Positions 52,893 through 60,447 of a DNA stretch of 64,000 nt are shown piece after piece. The stretch comes from Nocardioides campestrisoli. GTDB taxonomy: Bacteria > Actinomycetota > Actinomycetes > Propionibacteriales > Nocardioidaceae. Position numbers and translations under genes: made by a program. Location: NCBI RefSeq assembly GCF_013624435.2, contig NZ_CP061768.1, forward strand, positions 558,001 to 622,000, read 5' to 3'. Positions within the stretch are counted from its first letter, which is position 1. Each line of letters starts with the position of its first letter. Below the pieces are notes generated by a model. It did no database searches. It was not told where the DNA came from and was given only the letters and a program-made list of their open reading frames with translations.

Positions 52893-54119
52893 TCAGCGGA
52901 GCCGGTCGCCGTCCACGGAGCTGCCGACCACGGAGCCGTCGTGGAGCCTGCCGATCTCGGCGCTCGAGAGCCCGAGGTCCTCGGCGAGCACCCGCTCGGT
53001 GTCCGCGCCGAGCACGGGAGCGGGCACGGGGGCGGCGAGCTCCTCGTCCCAGCGCAGGGGATTGCCGGTGGCCAGCATCTCGCCGATGCCTGGCTGGGTG
53101 ATGGGCCGGGCCACGGAGCCGGCGTCGCGCCGAGCGATCTCGGCCGCCTCGTCCATCGTGCGGTAGGGCCCCCACAGCACGCGGGCGCGGTCGAGCACGG
53201 AGGTCAGCTCGTCCAGCGGGCGCGCGGCGAACCAGGGGCGCAGGATCGAGGCGATCGTCTCGCGCAGCTCGTAGCGGTTGGACTCCAGGCGCAGGTCGGT
53301 GTCGAGCGCGGTCTCCAGGGCGGAGAAGACCGGAGTCGTGCTGGTGACCTCGCAGAGCGCCCGCCACTGGCCCTCGGTGAGGGCGACGACCATCACCCGC
53401 TGGCCGTCCGCGGTGGCGAAGTCGGTGCCGAAGCTGCCGAAGACGTGGTTGCCGTGCGGAGCCCGGCTGCCGACCTGCTCGGCCTCGGCCAACCAGCCGA
53501 CCGCCCCGACTGCTGACAGGGCGACGTCGGCGAGGGCGAGGTCGATCCGGGAGCCCTCGCCGGTCTGCTCGCGCCGGTTGACCGCGGCCAGCACGCCGAG
53601 CGCGGCGGCCGAGCCGGTGAGCAGGTCCCAGGCGGGGAGGACATGGTTGACCGGCTCGTGCGAGCTGACCGGGCCGGTCATGCTCGGCACGCCTACGGCG
53701 GCGTTGACCGTGTAGTCCACCGCGGGACGGCCGTCGGGGAAGCCGAGCACGTGCATCGAGATCGCGTCGGGGCGACGGGCGGTCAGGTCGGCGTGGGTGA
53801 CCCGGTGCCGACCGACCAGGTTGTCGACCAGGATCCCCGCGCCGGGTCCCGGGCGGGTGCTCAGGGCGAGCAGCAGCTCGCGGCCCTCGGGCGTGCGGTA
53901 GTCGAGGAGGACCGAGCGCTTGCCCTTGTTCAGGTTGGCCCAGTAGAGGCTGGCGCCGGAGCCGGCCAGCGGCCAGCGCAGGTGGTCGCTGCCGCCGCCG
54001 GGCAGGTCGACCCGGGTGACCTCGGCGCCCAGCTGCGCCAGGTTCATCCCGCAGGACGGGCCGGCGACGAAGGTGGCGCACTCGACGACCTTGAGGTGGG
54101 CCAGGGGGGTGGTGGTCAT
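52893..54119 (-). CDS. CaiB/BaiF-family CoA-transferase
   Basis: 408 residues. The N-terminal Rossmann part has VVECATFVAGPSCGMNLAQLG, typical of the family; expected catalytic Asp165 lies in AWDLLTGSAAALGVL. It moves CoA between carboxylic acids by covalent intermediates. It runs opposite to the importer operon but its promoter holds a palindrome akin to that of the GntR gene, so it probably belongs to the same regulon. Confidence 0.87.
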   Translation of the reverse strand: MTTTPLAHLKVVECATFVAGPSCGMNLAQLGAEVTRVDLPGGGSDHLRWPLAGSGASLYWANLNKGKRSVLLDYRTPEGRELLLALSTRPGPGAGILVDNLVGRHRVTHADLTARRPDAISMHVLGFPDGRPAVDYTVNAAVGVPSMTGPVSSHEPVNHVLPAWDLLTGSAAALGVLAAVNRREQTGEGSRIDLALADVALSAVGAVGWLAEAEQVGSRAPHGNHVFGSFGTDFATADGQRVMVVALTEGQWRALCEVTSTTPVFSALETALDTDLRLESNRYELRETIASILRPWFAARPLDELTSVLDRARVLWGPYRTMDEAAEIARRDAGSVARPITQPGIGEMLATGNPLRWDEELAAPVPAPVLGADTERVLAEDLGLSSAEIGRLHDGSVVGSSVDGDRLR

Positions 54120-54179
54120 GAGACGTGGGGCTCCCGTCGATCGAGGGGGCCTGCCGGACCGAACGGGGCGCGGAGGCCA

Positions 54180-54200
54180 TACTCTATAGAAAATAGAGTA
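54180..54200. promoter_or_regulatory. Inverted repeat, candidate GntR operator (site 2)
   Basis: TACTCTAT and ATAGAGTA, 5 bases apart, in an AT-rich block between the divergent CaiB/BaiF and universal-stress genes. It contains TCTATAGAA, as does site 1 at 42310-42325. Confidence 0.65.
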
Positions 54201-54241
54201 CCTAGTTCGGTCTGTCGAACGGCGAAGGAGAGAGCGCGAGC

Positions 54242-54676
54242 ATGGCGAAGAGGATCGTGGTCGGGGTCGACGGCAGCGAGACGGCGCACCGCGCCGCAGC
54301 GACGGCCGGGAAGGTGGCCCTCGCGTCGGGAGCCGAGCTGCACGTCGTCTGTGCCTTCACCGGGCTCGAGGTGGAGCGCATCCGGCAGGGCAGCGAGGAG
54401 CTCGTCCTCTCCCGCGAGGACGACGCGCGCCGTACGGCGACCGAAGCGGCCCGCCGGATCCAGCGGGCGTACCAGGAGCTGACCGTGCGCCCGCGAGCCG
54501 CGGAGGGGAAGCCGGGCGACGCGCTGGTGGCGGTCGCCGAGGAGCTGGACGCCGACTTGATCGTGGTCGGCAACAAGCGGGTCCAGGGGCTGGGCCGGGT
54601 GCTCGGCAGCATCGCCCGCGACGTGGCCGCACAGGCTCCGTGCGACGTCTACGTGGCGCACACCCACGCGCGCTGA
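54242..54676 (+). CDS. Universal stress protein
   Basis: 144 residues, single Usp domain: IVVGVDGSETAHRAA at the N-terminus and LIVVGNKRVQGLGRVLGSIARDVAAQAPCDV at the end (read as two motifs, near 107-137), close to the ATP-binding G-x2-G-x9-GS form. AAGGAGAG precedes ATG 54242. It shares the promoter region with the CoA-transferase. Its role beside the catabolic genes is unclear. Confidence 0.88.
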   Translation: MAKRIVVGVDGSETAHRAAATAGKVALASGAELHVVCAFTGLEVERIRQGSEELVLSREDDARRTATEAARRIQRAYQELTVRPRAAEGKPGDALVAVAEELDADLIVVGNKRVQGLGRVLGSIARDVAAQAPCDVYVAHTHAR

Positions 54677-54706
54677 CCAGACCCGGGCGGGGTGCTTCAA
54701 TGACCC

Positions 54707-55537
54707 ATGCCCGCTCCGTTGCTGATCACCGTCGCGCCCACCGGCGCCGAGACCGACAAGGCCGACTGCCCGCAGCTGCCGACGACCCTGGACGAGCTGG
54801 TCGCCACCGCCCGGGACTGTGAGGCGGCCGGTGCGGCGATGATCCACGTGCACGTCCGCGACGGCGACCACCGGCCCACCCTGGACGGTGGCCTGCTCAA
54901 GGAGACCGTGGCGGCGCTGCGGGAGAGCACTGACCTGGTCGTCCAGCTCTCCACCGGCGGATCGGTGCACGACCCGCTGGAGCAGCGGCTCAAGGTGCTC
55001 GACGCCGAGCCCGACTCGTGCAGCCTGACCATGGGCACCACGAACTTCGGCGACGACGTGTTCATGAACCCCTGGCCGTTCGTGGTCGAGCTCTACCAGC
55101 TCGCCCAGGAGCGGGCGGTGGCGCCGGAGTTCGAGCTCTTCGACCTCGGGCAGGTGCACGCCCTGACCCGGTTGCTGGACCGCTACGGCCTGCCCGCGGG
55201 CGGCCGGGTGCACGTCGACCTGGTGATGGGGGTGCCCGGCGGCATGGACGGCACCGCGTCCGCCATGGTCGCCGCCGTGCGGGACCTGCCGGCCGAGGTC
55301 ACCTCGTGGTCCGCGACCGGCATCGGCCGCACCACCCTGCCGGTGATGCTGGGGTCGCTCAGCATGGGCGGCCACCTGCGGGTGGGGATGGAGGACGTGC
55401 TGACGATCAGCCGCGGCGTCCCGGTGGAGTCCAACGCCCAGCTGGTACGCCGTGCCGTCGAGGCCGGCACGGTCGCCCAGCGTGAGCCGATGTCCCCGGC
55501 GCAGGCGCGCGAGCTGCTGGGGGTCACGCCCCGGTAG
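54707..55537 (+). CDS. BKACE-family enzyme (3-keto-5-aminohexanoate cleavage type)
   Basis: 276 residues, TIM-barrel family. The Zn site is MIHVHVRD (His47, His49), and the later GMDGTASAMVAAV and GGHLRVGMEDV are family boxes. BKACE enzymes react a beta-keto acid with acetyl-CoA to give acetoacetate and a new CoA ester. It could extend the acid catabolism upstream, but it follows the stress-protein gene and may be separate. Confidence 0.82.
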   Translation: MPAPLLITVAPTGAETDKADCPQLPTTLDELVATARDCEAAGAAMIHVHVRDGDHRPTLDGGLLKETVAALRESTDLVVQLSTGGSVHDPLEQRLKVLDAEPDSCSLTMGTTNFGDDVFMNPWPFVVELYQLAQERAVAPEFELFDLGQVHALTRLLDRYGLPAGGRVHVDLVMGVPGGMDGTASAMVAAVRDLPAEVTSWSATGIGRTTLPVMLGSLSMGGHLRVGMEDVLTISRGVPVESNAQLVRRAVEAGTVAQREPMSPAQARELLGVTPR

Positions 55538-55590
55538 CCGGCTGGCGTACGGCTTCCGTGAAAGGCCCGCCCGGGGCGGTGGGTCCGCCC

Positions 55591-55596
55591 TAAGGT
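55591..55596 (+). promoter_or_regulatory. -10 box TAAGGT, leaderless arrangement
   Basis: TAAGGT ends 6 bases before GTG 55603, and no ribosome site is present. Confidence 0.45.
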
Positions 55597-55602
55597 CCTA
55601 CC

Positions 55603-56514
55603 GTGCCCATCCGTCCCCCCGCCTCGCCGGTCGCGCAGCGGCAGCTGCGCCGGCTGATGATGGTGGGGCTGGGCGTCCTCGCCCTGGTCAACGTGATGCA
55701 CGCCGTGCGGATGGTCTACTTCTGGGGCGTGGGCTGGGACGGCCACGCCTACTACGTGGCCTGGGACGGAGGCCTGTACGAGGCGGCCCCGGGCTACCTG
55801 GACGCCTACCTCTACAGCCCCCTCTTCGCCCAGATCGTGTGGCCGCTCACCTGGCTGCCCTGGCCGGTCTTCTGCGCACTCCTCGTCGGCGGCGCGGCAG
55901 CCACCGTGGTGTGGCTGGTCCGGCCCCTGCCCCGGGGCCCGGCGCTGCTGCTGGGGTCGATCTGCTCGGTCCAGGTGCTGTCGGCCAACATCGACTGGCT
56001 GTACGCGCTCATTGTGGTGCTCGGCCTGGGCCGCGGGGCCCCCTGGGTGTTCCCGGCGATCACCAAGATCGTGTCCTGCCTGGGACCCGTGTGGCTCCTG
56101 GCCCGTGGCGAGTGGCGTGCGCTGGCCGTCTTCGTCGGCGCGCTGGCCGGGCCCTGCCTGGTCTCCTACGCGGCCGCACCGCACCTGTGGCACGAGTGGG
56201 TGCACTTCCTGCTGGCGCACCAGGGCTCCGAGCCCGGGATGTTCGACCTGGGACCGTGGCCGCTGCGCCTGGTGCTGGGCGTCCTGCTCACGGTGCTGGC
56301 GGCGCGCCGCTTCTGGCCGTGGCTCGTGCCGGTGGCCATGCTGCTGGTCACCCCGGTGACGGGCACCGGTTCGTGGGTGCTGCTGGCGGCGATCCCGCGC
56401 CTGTGGGCCCTCGGCCGCAGGGACCGGAATGGGGTCGGGGAGGCGCCGAACCTCTCCGTGCCTGCCGTGCCCTCGGCGCAGGCACAGGACCGCTCGGGCG
56501 GGACCGCTCAGTAG
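55603..56514 (+). CDS. GT87/DUF2029-like integral membrane protein
   Basis: 303 residues with about eight membrane segments. GVGWDGHAYYVAWDGGLYEA near residue 42 and the following YLYSPLFAQIVWPL resemble the first loop of polyprenyl-phosphate-mannose-dependent mannosyltransferases (GT87), which carry an Asp here. It is shorter than most members (around 400), so a truncated or divergent member is possible. The 3' end overlaps the DsrE-like gene by 7 bases, tail to tail. Confidence 0.6.
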   Translation: MPIRPPASPVAQRQLRRLMMVGLGVLALVNVMHAVRMVYFWGVGWDGHAYYVAWDGGLYEAAPGYLDAYLYSPLFAQIVWPLTWLPWPVFCALLVGGAAATVVWLVRPLPRGPALLLGSICSVQVLSANIDWLYALIVVLGLGRGAPWVFPAITKIVSCLGPVWLLARGEWRALAVFVGALAGPCLVSYAAAPHLWHEWVHFLLAHQGSEPGMFDLGPWPLRLVLGVLLTVLAARRFWPWLVPVAMLLVTPVTGTGSWVLLAAIPRLWALGRRDRNGVGEAPNLSVPAVPSAQAQDRSGGTAQ

Positions 56515-56870
56515 ACGAGCGCCTGCGCCCCGTCGGCCAGGACCTCCTCGGCGAAGACCGCGGCGCCGGCGATCCGTGCCCCTGGCACGAGGTCGGCCTC
56601 CCCGATCTCCCGGCGCGCGGCGCACTGGGTGCAGACGGTCAGCGTGCCCATCGCCAGCACGGTGTCGCGCAGGGTGGCCAGGGGAGTGGCCAGCGGGAGG
56701 TCGAACGCCTCGGCCCGGCCCGGTACGCCGTACCAGGCGGCCTCGCCGGTCAGCCACAGCGAGACGGGGGCGCCCGCCGCGGCGGCGGCTGCGGCGACGG
56801 TGAACGCCTGGTTGAGCCGTTCGGCGTCCTCGGGACCGCAGGTGACCTTCACGACCAGGGCTCGCGTCAT
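56508..56870 (-). CDS. DsrE/F-like sulfur-relay family protein
   Basis: 120 residues with an alpha/beta DsrE-like fold: MTRALVVKVTCGPEDAERL at the start, LWLTGEAAW in the middle and a CTQC pair near residue 80. Family members take part in sulfur transfer or are of unknown role. ATG 56870 is preferred; a -10 box TAAGGT ends 6 bases upstream. GTG 56876 would add two residues. Confidence 0.7.
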   Translation of the reverse strand: MTRALVVKVTCGPEDAERLNQAFTVAAAAAAAGAPVSLWLTGEAAWYGVPGRAEAFDLPLATPLATLRDTVLAMGTLTVCTQCAARREIGEADLVPGARIAGAAVFAEEVLADGAQALVY

Positions 56871-56876
56871 GCCCAC

Positions 56877-56882
56877 ACCTTA
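56877..56882 (-). promoter_or_regulatory. -10 box TAAGGT, leaderless arrangement
   Basis: On the minus strand TAAGGT ends 6 bases before ATG 56870. Confidence 0.4.
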
Positions 56883-56925
56883 GGCGGACCCGTCTCCTGG
56901 CCGACCGTCATTCCTGGGCCGACCG

Positions 56926-57330
56926 TCATTCCTCGGGCAGGCGGGCGATCCCGTCGGCGATGCCCTCGCGACCGACCCGCATCACGTCCTGGAGCAGCCG
57001 GAGCCCGTCGGCCTCCTGGTGCGGGGCCCGCCAGAACGCGTCCCAGCTGGTGTACCCCTCCCGGACCCGTCGGTGCAGCGACCGGTAGGTGAGGGGGGCG
57101 TCGTCGGCGCCGGTCAGCACCTCGAGGACCGGCACCACCTCGGCCGGCGCCCCGTCGGTGCCCTCGGCCCGCTCCTCGGCGTCGATCCGGTCCACCAGCT
57201 CGCCGAGCTCGTCGAGCGCGCGGTCCAGCGAGGTGCCCGCCGAACGCCTGCTCAGGTCGGCCAGGAGGTCCCACGGGTCGGTCGCGTCGTTCCCGGCCGC
57301 CGCGGCCGCGAAGGGGTCGAAACCTGTCAC
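56926..57330 (-). CDS. Small acidic protein of unknown function, third gene of the 455-aa set
   Basis: 134 residues, no signal peptide. Begins MTGFDPFAAAAAGND, has an acidic middle and ends LRLLQDVMRVGREGIADGIA. I do not recognise the family. GTG 57330 follows AAGGAG by 5 bases, and the gene begins 10 bases after the lipoprotein stop, so it is cotranscribed. A chaperone or immunity-like role for the set is possible but unsupported. Confidence 0.6.
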   Translation of the reverse strand: MTGFDPFAAAAAGNDATDPWDLLADLSRRSAGTSLDRALDELGELVDRIDAEERAEGTDGAPAEVVPVLEVLTGADDAPLTYRSLHRRVREGYTSWDAFWRAPHQEADGLRLLQDVMRVGREGIADGIARLPEE

Positions 57331-57340
57331 TGCTGCTCCT

Positions 57341-57991
57341 TCAGTTTCCGGACGAGCTGAGGGCCGAGACGAGCGCGGAGGCGATGGCGACCGTCTCCTC
57401 GGTCAGCCGGTCCCGCGGGTAGGGGTCGTCGGTCGCGGGCATCGTCGAGGCGTAGACCCGCAGCACCGTCTCGTCCACGCCCACGAGCACCTCCACGGCG
57501 GGCTGCGGCCGGGCCCCGCCCTGCACCAGCCAGGCCTCGGTGCCGTCGTCGAGCGAGGTGCGCTGCACGCGCCCGCCGGGGATCTGGACCTCGTCACGCA
57601 GCTCCTCGAGCTCCGGGGTGGAGCTCCGCGCCTCGATGTCCCAGAAGTAGCCGGCCGCCCGCTCGCCCAGGGCGGTCTCGCACACGACCGTGTCCTCCAC
57701 CTGGCGCGGCTCGCCCAGCTCCTGGGCCACCCCGGTGATCTCCGTCAGCTGGTCGGCGGTCAGCAGGCACGGTCCGGCGGCCTGCCCCGTCGTCGCCTCG
57801 GGCGCCGGTGTGGCGGGCTTCGCCACCCCGGCGTCGCCCTGGTCTCCCTGGCAGCCCGTCAGCAGCAACGACGCGGCGACCAGCACCGCGCCGGCGGAGC
57901 CGAGGTACGCCCGGGGTCGGCGGACCGACGTACGGCGGACCGGCGTACGGCGGACCGGCGTACGGCGGACCGGAGGAGAGGCGGGACGCAT
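57341..57991 (-). CDS. DUF3558-like lipoprotein
   Basis: 216 residues. A long basic N-terminal tail with a repeated VRRTP motif precedes the hydrophobic core and lipobox LTGC (Cys47). GPCLLTADQLTEITG and the later VCETALGERAAGYFWD match the DUF3558 pattern, frequent in actinobacterial lipoproteins near type VII secretion genes. The start at ATG 57991 lacks a good ribosome site; a later start within the repeat would still keep the lipobox. Confidence 0.7.
   Translation of the reverse strand: MRPASPPVRRTPVRRTPVRRTSVRRPRAYLGSAGAVLVAASLLLTGCQGDQGDAGVAKPATPAPEATTGQAAGPCLLTADQLTEITGVAQELGEPRQVEDTVVCETALGERAAGYFWDIEARSSTPELEELRDEVQIPGGRVQRTSLDDGTEAWLVQGGARPQPAVEVLVGVDETVLRVYASTMPATDDPYPRDRLTEETVAIASALVSALSSSGN
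57918..57975 (-). repeat. 15-bp tandem repeat coding for VRRTP
   Basis: GGCGGACCGGCGTAC-type units repeat about four times with period 15 inside the N-terminal coding part of the lipoprotein, adding five residues per copy. Confidence 0.8.
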
Positions 57992-58018
57992 GGGGCTCCG
58001 TTTCAGGCGCTGGGATGC

Positions 58019-59386
58019 TCAGAGGTTGACGGTGGTGGGCGTCGACGTCGAGGGGACGCCCAGCGGCCCGGGCGCCAGGATGACGGCGTCCTCGGGGACG
58101 TCCTCGAAGGGGTCGTCCGTGTCGGTCTCGCCGCCGAGCTTGTCGAGCCGGTCCTGCAGCTCGTCCTCCTCCTCGCTCGGCTCGTCGTCGAAGGTGTAGG
58201 TGATCCCTCCCAGCTCCTTCTCCACCTTGGGCAGGTCGATCGGCGGGAGGGCGGGGAGGCCGCCGTCGGAGTCGGCCCTCGGCAGCTGCTCGACCATCTC
58301 CTTCATCTTGCGCATCTCCTCGAGCGACTCGGCCATCACCTGGGCCCACGCCTCGATCTCCTCGGCCAGCCCGAAGCAGGCCTGGATGATCTCCTTGCAG
58401 TCCATGATGTCGTCGTAGATGTCGGTGACCGCCTGCCAGCCCTTCTCGAGCACCTCGGCAGCGAACCAGATCCAGCCCAGGGGGCTGAGCTTGCTGCTCA
58501 GCTTGCTCAGCAGCTTGGTCAGCTTGGTGGTCAGCTTGACCAGGGCCTTCTCGACCTGGACGGCGATCTTCTCGGACATCTTCGCGATCGCGTCGAACAC
58601 GTTCTCGCCCTGCTTGACCGCCTGTCCGACCGCGAGCATCACCGTGCCGTAGAGGCCCAGGTGGCCCGCGACCGCGACACCGGTCTGACCCTCGATCGCG
58701 GCGGGTGCCTTGAGCGCCAGCCGGCCGAAGTTGCCGGCCCACTCGGTGAAGGCGCCGGAGCAGTGGCCGCACGCCTCGGCGTTTCCCTGCAGCTGGGCGT
58801 AGTTTCCGGCCAGCGGATAGATGATGTATTCCTCGAGCGACTTCTCGGGGAGCTTGGGCAGGTTGACTCCGAGCGAGTTGATGTGGCCGATCGCCTCGTT
58901 GATCGCGTCCCGGGTGGCGTCGTAGCCCGAGGCCGCTGTCTCCCACTTCGCGTCGTGCTTCATCGTCGGGCCGCCCTCGCCGGGCGGAGTGAGCTTCTCC
59001 TCGAGCGACTTCACGTCGAGGAACTCCACGTTGAGGTAGAGGTCGGGGATCTGCGGCATGTTGCCCAGCCCGCCGAGGTACTGGCCGAAGTCGATGCTGA
59101 GCTCGCCGTCGGTCCGCTCCACGTCGCGCATGGAGACCGCGAACGACTCGATCACCTTGACCCACCGCTTCTGGTAGCGGTTGCGGGTCCAGGTGAATGC
59201 CTCGCCGAGCGCGGGGAGCTGGTCGCCGATCGGCTTCAGCGCGCACGAGGGGTAGTCCAGCCCCGTGGTGACCACGACGTGCTCGTTGAAGTAGGTGTCG
59301 ATCTCGCCGGCCTGCATCCCGACGTCCACCATCGACTGCAGCAGCGTGGTCGCGTTGGGCCAGTTGACGTTCAGTGTTCCCCCCAT
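58019..59386 (-). CDS. 455-residue helical protein, possible type VII secretion substrate
   Basis: No domain recognised with certainty. Residues 1-130 are helical with scattered Trp (WPNATTLLQSMVDVG; TWTRNRYQKRW). A CGHC pair lies near residue 209. Residues 235-300 form an amphipathic/hydrophobic stretch (TGVAVAGHLGLYGTVMLAVG), followed by a Lys/Leu-rich repeat (LVKLTTKLTKLLSKLSSKLS), a helical segment and an acidic tail. Long helical proteins with a DUF3558 lipoprotein next door often belong to WXG100-type export systems; no canonical WxG is visible. ATG 59386. Confidence 0.6.
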   Translation of the reverse strand: MGGTLNVNWPNATTLLQSMVDVGMQAGEIDTYFNEHVVVTTGLDYPSCALKPIGDQLPALGEAFTWTRNRYQKRWVKVIESFAVSMRDVERTDGELSIDFGQYLGGLGNMPQIPDLYLNVEFLDVKSLEEKLTPPGEGGPTMKHDAKWETAASGYDATRDAINEAIGHINSLGVNLPKLPEKSLEEYIIYPLAGNYAQLQGNAEACGHCSGAFTEWAGNFGRLALKAPAAIEGQTGVAVAGHLGLYGTVMLAVGQAVKQGENVFDAIAKMSEKIAVQVEKALVKLTTKLTKLLSKLSSKLSPLGWIWFAAEVLEKGWQAVTDIYDDIMDCKEIIQACFGLAEEIEAWAQVMAESLEEMRKMKEMVEQLPRADSDGGLPALPPIDLPKVEKELGGITYTFDDEPSEEEDELQDRLDKLGGETDTDDPFEDVPEDAVILAPGPLGVPSTSTPTTVNL

Positions 59387-59442
59387 GCGCGCCGTATGCC
59401 CCCGCCCGGCATCTGCTAAACCAGGTACGGGTGAGACCGCAC

Positions 59443-59448
59443 TACAGT
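59443..59448 (+). promoter_or_regulatory. -10 box TACAGT, leaderless arrangement
   Basis: TACAGT ends 6 bases before ATG 59455. Confidence 0.5.
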
Positions 59449-59454
59449 GGCCGC

Positions 59455-59949
59455 ATGCCGTTCGAGCTCCCCGACAACCTGCACCCCAACTGCGGCCCGG
59501 TCGCCTGGCTGCTCGGCACCTGGCGCGGCAACGGCCACGGTGACTACCCGACGATCGATGCCTTCCAGTTCCGGCAGGAGCTGATCTTCACCCACGACGG
59601 CCGCCCCTTCTTCCACTACATGGCGCGCGCCGAGATCATCGACGAGCAGGGCGAGAAGGTCCGCGACGCCGCGATCGAGACCGGGTTCCTGCGCTGCCCC
59701 GAGCCGGGCAAGGTCGAGCTGCTGCTCGCCCACAACACCGGCTTCGTCGAGGTCTGGTACGGCGAGGCCGAGGGCGGCAAGCTCCAGGTCGCCACCGACG
59801 CGGTGGTGCGGACCGAGACGGCCAAGGAGGTCACCGCGGGCAGCCGGATGTACGGCAACGTCGAGGGCGACCTGCTCTACGCCTACGACATGGCCGCGGT
59901 GGGCCAGGCGCTCCAGCCGCACCTGTGGGCCCGGTTGAAGCGGGCCTGA
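59455..59949 (+). CDS. Nitrobindin-like (FABP family) haem protein
   Basis: 164 residues. GTWRGNGHG (21-29) is the family's GxWxGxG box, and the barrel continues with FRQELIFTHDGRPFFHYMAR. The C-terminal HLWARLKRA includes the His expected to bind haem. Nitrobindins convert peroxynitrite or bind NO. It is followed after 3 bases by the Fur gene, so the two are cotranscribed. Confidence 0.88.
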   Translation: MPFELPDNLHPNCGPVAWLLGTWRGNGHGDYPTIDAFQFRQELIFTHDGRPFFHYMARAEIIDEQGEKVRDAAIETGFLRCPEPGKVELLLAHNTGFVEVWYGEAEGGKLQVATDAVVRTETAKEVTAGSRMYGNVEGDLLYAYDMAAVGQALQPHLWARLKRA

Positions 59950-59952
59950 GGC

Positions 59953-60447
59953 GTGACCGACGAGCTCGCCGAGGCGCTGCGCAGCAGCGGCTACCGGCTC
60001 ACGCCGCAGCGGCGGCTGGTGCTGGCGGCGGTCACCGAGCTCGGGCACGCCACTCCGGAGGAGGTGCGCGACCACGTCGGCGACGGCGCCAACCTCTCCA
60101 CGGTCTACCGCGCCCTGGAGGTGCTGGAGCAGCTCGGCCTGGTCCGGCACGCGCACCTGGTCGACCGCGCCCCGACGTACCACTCCACCAGCGAGCCGGC
60201 GCACTTCCACCTGGTGTGCCGGAATTGCCAGAAGGTGACCTCTGTTGACCCTGACAGGGCCGAGCCACTGCTCAGCCGGCTGCGCGCCGAGCACGGGTTC
60301 GTCACCGACGTCGGTCACCTGGCGATCTTCGGACGATGTGAGGACTGTGATGACACCCGAGACCCCGAGCACGAGCACCAGCACGACCAGCACGAGCACG
60401 ACCAGCACGAGCACGAGCAGCACGAGCGTGACCAGCCCTCTGCGTGA
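59953..60447 (+). CDS. Fur-family metal-dependent regulator
   Basis: 164 residues. N-terminal winged helix (SGYRLTPQRRLVLAA; LSTVYRALEVLEQLGL), HFH (84-86) and two CxxC pairs (Cys89/92, Cys129/132) for the structural zinc. The C-terminus from 135 is a His/Glu/Asp/Gln repeat ending QPSA, likely to bind metal. It lacks features that would tell Fur from Zur or PerR. The last 98 bases overlap the YgfZ gene in another frame. Confidence 0.9.
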   Translation: MTDELAEALRSSGYRLTPQRRLVLAAVTELGHATPEEVRDHVGDGANLSTVYRALEVLEQLGLVRHAHLVDRAPTYHSTSEPAHFHLVCRNCQKVTSVDPDRAEPLLSRLRAEHGFVTDVGHLAIFGRCEDCDDTRDPEHEHQHDQHEHDQHEHEQHERDQPSA

